DNA from: Hydnum rufescens UP504
Lineage: Eukaryota; Basidiomycota; Agaricomycetes; Cantharellales; Hydnaceae
Direction: 5' to 3'
Length of the DNA stretch: 64,000 bases
Assembly: GCA_014904985.1 (NCBI GenBank)
Contig: MU129008.1
Span: forward strand, 98,724 to 162,723
The translations under genes and the position numbers were made by a program. A model generated the notes under the pieces. That model searched no databases. It was given only the letters and a program-made list of their open reading frames with translations, and was not told where the DNA came from. Positions within the stretch are counted from its first letter, which is position 1. Every line of letters begins with the position of its first letter. Below, one piece after another: positions 11,749-22,739 of the stretch.

Positions 11749-13630
11749 TCAAACATTGGAAAGGTAACAGGCAAGTGTGCTTGGTGTCTTGAATAGGTGG
11801 GGAAGTCTCAGATCTTCACTAAGACACCATCCACATGACAGGGCATCAGCACAATTGTCTGCAGAGCGAATGTACTTTGGTAGAATGTCAAAAGAGTGTT
11901 GCATCATCAGTTCTGTAGAATGGCAAATGCAGAGATTTGTGTCGGGGTTATGACCATGACCCTGGGAGAACTGGCCTATTGAGCCCTGATTGTCAGAGAA
12001 GATGATGACTTTTGCATTGCGAATTCCATGAGATGCAATCTCAAGCATTGCAAGTTCTAGAGCAGCACTTTCAGCCCAGCCGATGTCACATCTTCCAGCT
12101 TTCCAGCCATCCTTCAGCTTCCAAGCTCGCCACTTGCGGCCAACAACTAGACCTATTCTGAAGTCGGTTGAGGCATCTACCCAGATGTCTGGGTTGACAG
12201 TAGCTCTGGAATGGAGTGCACGGACAGCATCAGGAATGGAGAGAAGGCTGAGCCAGGTTTGCATATCTGCGATTGATTCTCTGGGAGGGAATCAGGTGAC
12301 GAAGCGATTCTGAGAGCGGAAGGAGGCCAGAAAGCATTGTGAAGAAGGCAGAAAGGAACAGCCGACTTCATGGATACAGGAAATGTGATTAAGACTCCCG
12401 AGGAGATGTTCAGTCTCAACAGCAGAAACTCCATGAGATGAACTGTTGGCAATCCAGGCCTCAACACGAGCTTTGAATTTTAAGTGCTTTTCCTCTGGCA
12501 AAGACATGGATTTGGAACTGAAATTCCAATTGAAGCCTATGTATCAGACAGTGTGATGGAAATCTCATGATTTTTCTGTCATTAGTGGCCAGCCAAGAGT
12601 GTGAAAGATTTGAATTATGTCCTTGAAGAGAAGGTCATACTGATACTGGGAATTGACAGACAAGGTTGGGGAGCAGATGGGAATGATGTCATTGACCCAC
12701 TTTCTGTAGAAGGTTAGTGGGAGGATGGAGCAGATTATATCCATCATGGCATTGAGGGCCTGGCCAAGATTCCTGCCAGATGAGCGAAGTCCAAAAGGGT
12801 GGCAGTGGTCAATGTAGACGAGACCTTCTTGGTGACATGCTACAACAAGGAAGATGAGGTGTGGGAATAACATGGGAATGCAACGGTATGTGGCTTTGAT
12901 GTCTATCTGGGCACCTTGTGTACCAGATGGGGCATTGGTAACCTTTGGAGGGTAGAAAGAATGCAACATGAGCAGTGGGTTTGAGAGTCGCAAAAGTAGC
13001 ATGACTGTGAGCCATAGGGAACTGTGCATTCACATCCTCAGACACCAGGTCTGGATAAGCACACTGCACCCGGTGAGTGGCCTCAGACACCAGATCCGGA
13101 ACAAGCATGCTGCACCCAGCAAGCAGCCTCAGACACCAGGCCTGGAGTGACAACACAGCACACACATGGGGGATGCCATGCTGGGCAAAATGAGGTGGAA
13201 GGGACTTACAAATTGAGCAAACTCGGTGAAACCAGCCCAATGTGTAGGCATGTCGGCATCAATCCAGTCATTGACAGCTTTGCCTGCCACACCTTTGAAT
13301 GAGAGGTCATGAATTATATGAAATTTACCAGGAGAACCAGCTTTAGGGACTATTCCAATAGGTGAGGTTTGGAAACAGCTTCCAAGCAGTGACTCGGCTT
13401 CAAGAATTGAGATTGGGCCTATCATATGTCTGAGCTGGACCTCATCATAAAAGTATTTTTCAGCAAGAGTGGCATCTTCTTCTGATTTATAATGATTTTT
13501 TGGCATTATGGTGTTGGGAAGGGTTGGCATGGGACCGATAGGGAAACCATGGAGAATATTGTTGACAAGAGCTGGGTACTTTGTGTTGAGCAAGCAATCA
13601 TTAAGGAGACGGAGAAATTCTTGCATGAGA
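11749..13630 (-). pseudogene. DIRS reverse transcriptase plus RNase H
   Basis: The RT begins near 13,600 with PALVNNILHGFPIGPMP and continues as SLLGSCFQTSPIGIVPKAGS, KFHIIHDLSFKG and AVNDWIDADMPTHWAGF (to about 13,210). After a disrupted part it resumes with GAQIDIKATYRCIPM (about 12,925), FGLRSSGRNLGQA and the palm box RKWVNDI, where the family usually has WVDD. RT C-terminus: LPEEKHLKFKARVEAW and GSLNHISCIHEVGCSFLP. RNase H: DIWVDASTDFRIG, GWAESAALELAMLE, SDNQGSIGQF and NCADALSCG. The order matches DIRS elements. Frame breaks at 13,030-13,200 and near 12,540 make it non-functional. Confidence 0.8.
13030..13155. repeat. Three imperfect direct repeats interrupting the RT
   Basis: CCTCAGACACCAGGTCTGGA, CCTCAGACACCAGATCCGGA and CCTCAGACACCAGGCCTGGA occur at about 13,037, 13,080 and 13,127. 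They are separated by spacers of about 27 bp with related CACTGCACCC or TGCTGCACCC sequences. They lie between two conserved RT blocks, so they look like a local amplification within the dead element. Confidence 0.7.
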
Positions 13631-14935
13631 AGGGGGGTGATTGGGAGTTCAATGTCGACGGTTGCAAGCCCTGGCAGAGTGTCCTTTGCGAGTACAGATT
13701 GAGCACCTGTGTGAGTTTCCTTTTTCGTGATCAGGGTTTGAACATTGGTTAAGGTTAAAGAAGGTGCAGAGAGGGTCGCCACTTGTGGCCACAATGATTT
13801 TTCCATTTCGCCAAGCAGATTTGATTGGTTCTCCGAGGATGGTTTGATTTGTGGAGCATGACAAGGCTTTGTGGCCTTCTTTCCCGCAGATGAGGCAGCA
13901 CGAGGTGGGGTTTGTGTCTTGGCTGCTGGTCGGAAAGGGGGACTGGGGTGCCCTGGATTGGAAACCTCAATTGCAAATGGGAAAGTGGTTGTCATGGGGA
14001 AAGGATGTATGGAGGGAGGGTTGAGAGGAAAACGATCATTGCCAGGTTTTGAGTTGCTCATCGTGAATTTCACACTCGTACTTAGGGAGCTGTTCAAGGA
14101 GATAGTCACCAAGAACGATTCTGCCTTCAGAGTTGAAAAACTGGATTCACATAGCAATATTGAAATGTCAGATAATTGGGAAATCACTATCAGACTGGTA
14201 GAGGTGATGATTCTGGAGGAGGTCATGCCATTTTTGAAACATTTCACTGAGCTTGCTCCCTAGTTCAGCACCAACAGTTGGGATAAGGTTTTGCCAGCCT
14301 TCTTCCCACTCGGTTTTGGAAATAGCGTCCTCAATAGCAAAAAATTCCTTGAGTTTCGGGATGGAGAGTTTCTTGAGATTATGCGGGTGGTGGATTGTTT
14401 CAAGTTCAACAACTTTGCCCAGACGAAAGCTGTTAAGAGCAGTGAAAGTGAGGGCAGGGAGGGGAATGTTGATTCCAGAGTGAATCACTTGACAGAAGGC
14501 AGTTGGGACAAACTCTATGCCAGAAGTAGTCACTTTGAGGATTTTGAGAGAGGAAATAGAGGCCCAAGGCTTTGAGGTCTTGTCACTTTCAGTCTGGACA
14601 TGATTGGGAGCCTTATCCTGGGGGTATGGAGAGGATTGACTCTGATTCGCAGGGTTTTGAGGCAGTATCACATCAGCATTAAGCCAAGCTTGAGCAAGGC
14701 CTTCACAGTTCTTTGACAACACATCAATTTGCTCATCTGAAGGTATAGGCATGTTGAGTTCATTCTTTTCGATAGCATTAGATTTAGCCATGAAGAAGAG
14801 ATGTGTGCGCTTGTGCTTGGGCACTTGGAGCATGATAGGGCCCAGAGCAACTTGGGAGATTGACAAGAGAGAGTTGCTGTTAGCACTCATTGAGCTGGGG
14901 GCATTGCCTAGATTCTGCATGGTCATGGTAATTGA
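13631..14935 (-). pseudogene. DIRS gag-like ORF with zinc-finger segment
   Basis: A minus-strand frame from about 14,930 (MTMQNLGNAPSSMSANSNSL) encodes a gag-like protein including LAQAWLNADVILPQNPANQS and LKKLSIPKLKEFFAIEDAIS. Downstream, in another frame at about 13,760-13,650, is CTFFNLNQCSNPDHEKG then CSICTRKGHSARAC, a CCCH/CCHC-type nucleic-acid-binding module typical of the gag-RT junction in fungal DIRS elements. The frame shift between the main ORF and the finger may be programmed or mutational. The leader is cut about 70 bp upstream of the start by the KDZ insertion. Confidence 0.65.
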
Positions 14936-14998
14936 GATGGTGGAAGATATGAAGAAAAGGATGCTCGATAACGCGAGCAAGGGGGGCAAGCAGAGGGG

Positions 14999-15006
14999 GT
15001 CTGGAG
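14999..15006. repeat. KDZ target-site duplication, left copy
   Basis: GTCTGGAG abuts the element start CACCTTAGG and is repeated exactly at 29,004-29,011 after CCTAAGGTG. The duplication could be read as 9 bp (GGTCTGGAG) if the last G of the element is included. Perfect identity indicates a fairly recent insertion. Confidence 0.92.
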
Positions 15007-15443
15007 CACCTTAGGCAAACACCTTTAAGTACCTAGTTAGCTATGTAATACCCTATAGGCACATCCTACCTACAGAGGTACAACTTATAATGGTATACTT
15101 GGAATACTCACCTATTTATTTGCTTGAAAAATAGGGCTCCCCAGGGCTGATTTTTCAGCCCTGGGTCCCCTCCAGAAAACCCAGGGGTTCAGGGGCTACC
15201 GCCCCCGAGAAGCTCCAGGGTTCTTGGTCTGGGGACACCCAAAGTTGGCCTGGGGACACCCAAGTTAGGCCTTGGGACACTTGGATTAGGTCATGGGACC
15301 CTGGAATTAGGCCGTGGGATCCTCAGAAGGGGTGGGTCCGCCTGGCTGCGGAATCAAATTTGGCCACAGCCTCACTTGGTCATCCATCCCCTTCCTTGGG
15401 GCTACCAATCCCTCACTTATGCTTCCCCCATGTCCCAGGACCT
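15007..15443 (+). repeat. KDZ left terminal inverted repeat
   Basis: About 437 bp matching the reverse complement of 28,578-29,003. It includes a small palindrome (CAGGGCTGATTTTTCAGCCCTG) and a run of GGGGACACC(C)AA(A/G)TT(G/A)GCCTTGGG-type subrepeats. Similarity ends after CATGTCCCAGGACCT. Confidence 0.9.
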
Positions 15444-16430
15444 CACTTTGTGGATCCTACACTGATTCAGAGAATGAGGTGTCCATCGTCATTTTGGGCT
15501 AACAAATATCTAACTCTGCGTAAGTTCTCATCGCTCTGCATCCTCCAGTCATACCCATTGAGATATTCTACCTGTGGGCTTGTACGGTGTGGGAGGAATA
15601 ACTGGCTAGTATTTGAAAACACGAGTTTGGATGCGCTCTGACCTTAGACCTCGATCAATGATCTGTTGGAGTGTTTAGGACAACCTTATCTTGCTACTGC
15701 CCAAAGATATCAAGGAAACTCAGTTGAAATAACTCCATTCGACAAACAAAATAAAAAGTTTTCTACATGTCAAAAATATGCTTATGTAACCAAGATTTGT
15801 AATCAAAAACCCGGACTCAAAAAGTATGACAAAGCTATTTGTATGACTAAGCAAAAGATATGACTCAGCCTGATTTAGTCATCCAAACATCCCACAACTG
15901 CGCCATTCCAAACATCACACAGACTTTGGCGCAGAAAAGTACACAGACATCCAAAAATACATATAAGGAATCGAATTTTGTAGTTTTTAGGTAGCTTTTA
16001 GATAAGACTCCCCTCAAAATAAAGTAGTTACAGACGAGAAATTCAAGTGGCCAAGTAACTGAAAGGCATACTCAGAGCAACAACGAGAAGTTGTAGATAG
16101 TTGTAGGACCCTCAGTGTAGGTGTGCTAGACGTCTAAGCCCTGAATCATATGATAATAGGTTCAAGCCCATAAAAAGTTTAAAAATCAGAAATAGCTTCT
16201 AAGTTTCAATTCAACAATCGTGATACAAGTAATCCAGCTAGAGTCAGAAACATTACGTCATATCAGAGTCATCCATATCATATCCATATCATTTCTATAC
16301 CTAGTAAGCCAATCAACCCATTGAGACTAACCTGAGCCCCTCCCATGCCTTTTCATTCCCAATCCCTATAACCCTAGCCAACATCTGGTGGTGTTAGTAA
16401 TTTCTGCAGAGCGATAAAGCATCTTCTACA
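15444..16430. other. KDZ subterminal region, no gene seen
   Basis: AT-rich sequence between the left TIR and the first plus-strand start codon. It presumably holds the promoter of the coiled-coil gene. I see no domain or strong repeat. Confidence 0.5.
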
Positions 16431-17459
16431 ATGGATGCAAATACCATGCCCCAATTCTCACCTTCACCTCCAACTAATCATGGGAAGGTGGGTAATCAAG
16501 TGCAATGTCGAGTTCAGGAACAACAAGCCGCTGTGCAAATGCTCTGTTTTCGGTAAGTATCGTCTCCTTCCCTGTTTATTCTCCTAAACTGAACTAATTA
16601 TGATGTTATAGCAAGGATCTGCGTGATCGCTGAAGGCCCTAACTGAGACAAATGTTTCTACACATGCAGTAGTGGCTCCAAGTGTGGCTTTCTTTGTAAG
16701 TTGAATGCATGCTCTCCTTCATTCATCGTGAGTCTGATTTTTTCCCTTCTCAGTTTGGGTGTGTCCTCCTTTGGCAGCCCCCAGGTCCCTTTGCAGTGGA
16801 CTCATGTCTTTTATTTACTAGGCTGAGCAACCCCCTGATGCTGAGGATGATGAAGCCGAGCCAAATGACGATGGTGCAGAGGGTAACGGGTCCGGCTTCA
16901 AGCAGGAAATGTCGCATTCACAATCTTCAGGACATTTGCCACGTTCTGAATGCTCTGAACACTCCAAACACTCCAAACACTCCAAACGCTCTGAACGCTC
17001 AGGACCTTCACCCTCCAGTATGTGGGACAGTATCATTACTTTGTTCATAGTCAAAAACTAATGGGATCTGCTCATACAGATTCCCCCTCAAAGCGGACAG
17101 CCCAGCAAATGAAAAACACACGATTGTCCTCCAAATCTTCATTGCCGTCCAAGCCTGTGGTGAGGTTTGAATTTGATTCAATGTCTCCCTCCCACCCTGT
17201 TGCAACCGAATCCGGAAAGGGTATACCAGAAACATCTGAGGTTCAAATCGTCATTCTACACATCTAGACTATTTCTCACCATCTCTCTTATGATAGATAA
17301 TTTTGAAGCTTGAGCACATAAGAGCCGAGCTGGTTGCCATTCGCCTGGAGATGGCCATGTTTCGAAATGAAGTTTCCAGTCTTCACACAGATATGTCTGA
17401 GATGCGGGCTGATATAGGTACTCTCTATAGCCTTCTTACAGACGACGCTGTCAAGTGAG
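16431..17459 (+). CDS. Small spliced coiled-coil protein in the KDZ element
   Basis: Starts MDANTMPQFSPSPPTNHGKV at 16,431; the first exon ends before GTAAGT at about 16,554. Later exons include SKRTAQQMKNTRLSSKSSLP (about 17,090-17,235) and, after CTTATGATAG, a final exon from about 17,298 reading KLEHIRAELVAIRLEMAMFR, NEVSSLHTDMSEMRADIGTL and YSLLTDDAVK before TGA at 17,457. The last exon has heptad-like Leu/Ile/Met spacing, so a coiled coil is likely. I do not recognise the family. Its place next to the transposase suggests a transposition accessory or regulator, which is inference. Middle exon limits are uncertain. Confidence 0.55.
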
Positions 17460-17689
17460 ATTTGCTGTATTTGCTAATGATGGCAAAATCCGTGGAACGT
17501 CGATGTACTCGCACCACTTCTGCTTCATCTAAAATCCTCTTATGCCTTATGCTTGTCACTCCGTTCGTTAGTCTAGTTATGTGTGACGTTCCAGAATGAG
17601 CGATACTGTCGGTCGTTTCAACTGCCTCCTACCAGTCCCATCAGTGAGAAATCTGGTGGGGTTGAAGGGCCCTTATGGTTGGAGCGGGC

Positions 17690-18895
17690 TTGTCAATTCA
17701 CGTGAGCATAAGAACTCCTACGCAATCTATCGATGAAAAGCCAATCCCAACGCAGCCTAGGCCACTGGCGACAGATAGGAAACTTGAACTCTCTTGAATG
17801 GGAGCCTGCAGTTCAGCGTCCACCACCAACATCGCTTGTACAAGGTCGATGGGATGGAAATCATATCCTCCACGTCTCACACCCTCGAGCTTAAATTCAT
17901 CAATGCTACCACCTTCTGGCGGCTCCTCAAACCACATGTCACTTCCCATGGGGGTGTGGTCCAGGCAGCTGCAGTTTCGTTGTGTTCACATAACAATCCC
18001 CAAGGCATGTCACCAGGTAGTCTCAAATCCTTCATTCACGAATTCCTCAGCTCCCCTGACAGCAACGAAACTGTGGAAACCACGGCAGCCATGACGATTG
18101 TGGAAGAAAGCCGAAAACCCTGGTGCTGTATCTGAACCACTCATTATCCCGAACTTTTTTGGCAATACATCTGATTTATTGCCACCCACCTCTCTACTGA
18201 ACTCCTCTCCCATCCAAACCCATGCCCAAGTCGCAAACGTCCACATTGTTCCAGTGGTATCAATTGTCAAGCTGACCTTGAAGAAGTCGGTATGGGAACA
18301 TCATTTTTCTCATCCATTGGTATGACAGTACCGTCATCCAGCCCTGCAATCCCACCCAATACGATTCCGGCTCATGACATTCATGTACCTCCTATATTGC
18401 CCAAGAAACCCAGGTTACATGAAAAACACGGACTACATCAGGATGCCAACTCAGGCGAGACATGGCTGTATAGGATGATTGGTTCTAAGCACACTCCCCC
18501 ACATTTGTGTTCGTCTCTCCAGGTTGCCTCGTCAGTGGGCCTGGCCCCTGATGTTCTTTCCGAAAATCGTGATAATGGAGTCTCCACTTGTCCTGATTCT
18601 ACATCGTTGCAGGATGATAATCACAGCTGGAACCCTATTGCGACATTGGAGAGTGATGGGTTGAATGATCTATTCATTAGCGAAGCCCCTACACCTGCAA
18701 AGCAGCCCAAGTTGTGTGGCTCAGCATCTTGTGGAGCGTTGGTACAGTGATGGAATGAGCTCATTCCCCACCTTATTGTCCCCTTTTCCAGATGGGTTGC
18801 TGGAACAAACTGGGATAGTGGATTGTCTTTCGATGCTGGTTTACCACCATGCAACGGCAATGCAGGGTGTTCTCCAAGAACACTCCATGTGACGT
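17690..18895 (+). CDS. N-terminal exons of the KDZ transposase, or a separate unrecognised gene
   Basis: Plus-strand open stretches include LYKVDGMEIISSTSHTLELK (about 17,836), PSSSPAIPPNTIPAHDIHVP (about 18,330) and SLPPCNGNAGC-type sequence near 18,850. KDZ transposases of Agaricomycetes usually begin with a variable region and a CxC cysteine cluster before the CSC..PA..LL..GLFP block, which here starts at 18,987. By position these exons could be that N-terminus. Exon limits could not be settled and frames change several times. Confidence 0.4.
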
Positions 18896-18959
18896 GTATT
18901 CGAACTCAAAGTGCGTGCGGCTGATCATTCCAGTGGCATGAACGTTATCTCATCTTCCT

Positions 18960-21900
18960 TCCTATACAGGTATTAACAAAATTACTCCAAACATCTGCAG
19001 CTGCCGTCCTGCTGCGATGCTTCTCCTCGAACTTGGTCTTTTCCCATCAGCACCAGTTCATCCGACGTTAGCCGTTGATCTCGACCTCCTTGACTTCACA
19101 TCAACCCTCTTCAGAGTCAAGCAGCCTAACATCCACGGGTGGACAAGCACACTGCAGATATTTTTGTGCAAATGAGGGCATGTTCTAGACAGAGAGGTAC
19201 AGATCACCCGGCTACCTTTACTCTATCTTAATATCTCCTTCGTAGGATACACTACGACAGTGCTTTGGAAAAGCACTTCAATATTACGACATCTTACTTA
19301 GTTCTATGGAGGAAGTTGTGAACAATGCCATTGTCTTAGTGAAAAAGAGCAAACAGGCGAGTGCACCCCCGAGTCAGCCCCTGGACAGCATGGTTTGTGA
19401 GTCCCCCTTGTCGTCCAGCCCCTCGTCATCCAGCCCCTCGTCATCTAGCCCCTTGTCGTCAGACCCCTTGTCGAGCCCCTTGGCATCTGGTTCTTTGGGA
19501 TCTGGATCTGTGCCCTTCCCATCTGCTCCCTCATCGTCTTGTCCCTCGTCTTGTCCATCACCATCTGTGCCCTTGTCATCTGGCCCCTCTCTATCCTCGC
19601 ATCTATCAGCCCCCCCTCTATCACCCTTACCCCCATATTCAACACCTACATTAGAAGATCTAGCTGCCAATCCTTTCATGCGATCATATCACACGGATCC
19701 AGAAAACCACAAACCAATGACCAACGACACTCAACCCAGCATTTACCTTCAATATTGCTGCCCAGCATGTTTTGGGGGGACACAGTATCCTAAGGATGGC
19801 CAGTATGTACTTGTTCATTCTCGATAAATTCCCATGATGAGATCTGGACCTTTGTTTCCTCAGACCCAGTGTATTTGTTGCCGGTGATGGTTGCGCCACT
19901 CAACAATGGCAACATGATAGGCATGGAATGCAAGATTATGCCTTCAGGACACCATGCGATCTATTTCTCTCAATGAGTGAGACATCAGCTATGAGCAAAT
20001 ATTACACGGAGACCAAGGCAGCGGGAAAGTCTACAAATCCGAATTGCTCTACCAATGTTCGAGAAAGGGGAATGGCAGTCATTAATGATGTCATTGATCG
20101 CTGCAAGGATTCATACCTTGGGGATAAAGATTATCACATCAAAATAACGAAAGAATTCTCAGACAAGGGCCTTATTGTCTTGGTTTGCCGACACGACTGC
20201 GTCCTTTGGTTCATCAACATGGGTCCAAATGGTGAAAAACAATATTTTATGCTTGCTATGATGCAACGGCTTCTTAGGGAGCTACCTGAGTCATTTACCG
20301 TTGGTTTTTTTTACAATGTAATATGCGCTTTGCATCGAGAAATGGAACAGGTATGTGGGATTCACTCCAATCAACCTATACCATCATATTGACTATCAGC
20401 CCTCAGTGGCAACTGTTGCCCCATTGTCTGCCATGTCTCAAATTTTCCACGCCCGTTTTTCACTCGTATGGTCCTCAATGGCTGTGCCAATTGTCATACC
20501 ACCCATACAAAAATCCCAAGTTCAGTCACACTGATGGTGAAGGATGCGAGAGAGAGTGGAATTTACTAAACGGTGTCATTCCAATGTGTCGTATTTCAGG
20601 TGTAAGTCTCCCACTCCTTTACAATACTGAATACTAAGTCTTCTATGACCATACAGTTCTATTGCCGATTGTTCATGATAAATACCAAACAAGCGTATAT
20701 CGATGGACAAAACCTGCGCAAGCTTGCAAGCCGTCAGAAACAGCACTTTGATGACGTGGTTGCTAAATTAGATGAAGCGGAGGGTGCTCTGGACAGACTA
20801 GGGATTCCAATTGACGAGATCCAAACTGCATGGGCCAAGCAGTTGTCCACACAGCAGGCTGAGCCACCTCGTGTGTTAAATCTGTTTCTCCAGATAAATT
20901 TACTGACATCAGGCAACTTAGTCCCTGAAAAGGATGCAGGGATGAGGACAATCGAATCTATACTCAACCTCCTACAGACTCATACCACTCTCCGATGACA
21001 GATTATGCTTACTTCAAGTCAACAAGCGTCTATACTTCTGCATGATCCCTCATCCCCTGACTGCGTCGAATTACTTGATCACTTAGATCAACTGCGATCG
21101 TCATTAGAATGGGTTGAATCACAGCTTGCGAAAAAAGAATATGATTTGTTACTTCATGGTAAGATGACGCGAGGCAATCTCGAAAAGATCAAGTCTTTGC
21201 AATGGTACGATGCACTCGTTCGTGCTCATGCTCACTACCAGCGCCTTGTGGCTGCTTTAATCGGTCGTAAATTTATGATTACTCAACACATTGAAGATTA
21301 CCACAGCCATATCCTCGGTGCGTACGATGGTTCAGGCCCATCAACTTGATCTGATACCAAGAACCACCAATAGATCACAAAGCCTGAATTCATGAGGCGA
21401 AAGCGGACAAGAAGTGACAACCTGCCATCGTACGCTGCCTCGACCAACTCAATAAAGAAATTGAACATATGCTAGACGCTTGGGATGATGCCCCTCGAGG
21501 CGCGATCCATCCAGAAAAGCTCGACCGAAAGGGATTGTTCTCTCTTGATGTTGATGGTGCTATCTGGAAGGGTTTGCATATCCTTGAGGCTGGACTAGGT
21601 GACAATCGTGCACCACCACAATGGTTGGCAGATGAAAACATGTGGGTGGCAATTATCGCATATCTAGACTGGAAGGGTTGCCATGCCGAACTCGACATCA
21701 TCAAGCATGAGGTGGCAAACATGCATGTCTGGTATGCGGAGGAACATGATGCTATTCAGACGGCGATCCATGAGGCCGGTATGCACTCCAATGACACATG
21801 TTGACTTGAATTCTTATAATCACTTACAGGAACTGATTCTGCCCTTCGCTTTCACCTTCTACACAAATTCACAGATCTCAACAACCTTGGAGAATTGTGG

Positions 21901-22182
21901 GATCATTCTCTCTCTCGACTACCCTACCCTTCCAACCTACGATCTATCATGCCTTTCGCCTCAAATAGCATACATGCAGATGTCACACGTGTCCACGCTC
22001 TGTCTACACCCTTTCCCAAAGGTTTGACACACAAGCTTGATTCAGATGGTGAAGATTGCATCGAACAACGTGAAATTCTAGCAGTCACCTCTGAGGTGCT
22101 CAGGAAAATAGACAACGATGAAGAATGCAGTCAACGTGACATCTGCTCTGATGACTCTGTAAATACATATGAATCCGAATAG
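18960..22182 (+). CDS. KDZ transposase
   Basis: The CxC-associated block reads CSCRPAAMLLLELGLFPSAP and VHPTLAVDLDLLDFTSTLFR (18,999-19,120). A Ser/Pro-rich linker follows (19,390-19,640), then QYCCPACFGGTQYPKDG. An intron at 19,803-19,863 leads to PSVFVAGDGCATQQW, and the catalytic region has LVCRHDCVLWFINM (CRHD at 20,185-20,196). An intron at 20,351-20,406 leads to FSTPVFHSYGPQWLCQLSYH and HTDGEGCEREWNLLNG (acidic DGEGCER at 20,532-20,552). An intron at 20,602-20,655 leads to YCRLFMINTKQAYIDGQNLR. Near 21,490-21,600 are APRGAIHPEKLDRKGLFSLD and APPQWLADENMWVAIIAYLD, the family C-terminal block. A TGA follows FLCK at about 19,172, possibly a point nonsense change. It catalyses cut-and-paste of its element (family knowledge). 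Confidence 0.85.
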
Positions 22183-22489
22183 AGTCTTGTGTTGTGTCTG
22201 GATTTGACAGATAATAAAATCAATGTCGCATTCTGTTGTATTGGAACAAAGTCGGGTTTAGATAGCTCTCCAAGTTCGAGGTCAGATGGAATATGGCACT
22301 GACAAACTAGTGTTTCCGCGACTCAGCTCAAACTCTGGAATTCTTGGTCTGGGGACGCCCAAAGTTGGCCTTGGGACACCCAGGGTTAGGCTGTGGGACA
22401 CCTGAATTAGGCCATGGGATCCTCAGATAGGGGTTGGTCCGCCTAGTGTCCACGACTCGAAGTCATGAAAATCTTTCTCATCTGTTGTA
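22183..22489. other. KDZ interior spacer with an internal TIR-like block
   Basis: Non-coding sequence between the convergent halves. At 22,329-22,445 it holds a third partial copy of the terminal repeat in the same orientation as the left TIR (ATTCTTGGTCTGGGGACGCC..ATCCTCAGATAGGGGTTGG..CCGCCTAG), equivalent to about 15,205-15,335. This could be the scar of a nested or recombined end. Confidence 0.7.
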
Positions 22490-22612
22490 GTTGGCGACTC
22501 TGCAACTTGACTTGATTCGACTCAACTTGACTCAACTCAACTTGGCTTGACTCAACTTGACTCAACTTGACTTGACTCGACTTGACTTGACTTGACTTGA
22601 CTTGACTCAGTT
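22490..22612. repeat. ACTTG/ACTCA pentamer-decamer satellite
   Basis: About 120 bp of alternating AACTTGACTCAACTTGACTT-type units. A diverged block of similar TTGACTTGACTCGACTCGAC composition occurs at 47,135-47,335 inside the first palindromic element. Confidence 0.85.
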
Positions 22613-22739
22613 GAGCATCAGCATGTAAGTAAATAAAGTATGTACAGTTTAAGTGCTTATGGAAAAGGTGGGAGGGCGAAGGAAATACAATCAATCCATT
22701 GAGATTAAGTTTCCATCAACTAATTAAGAAAACTAAAAC

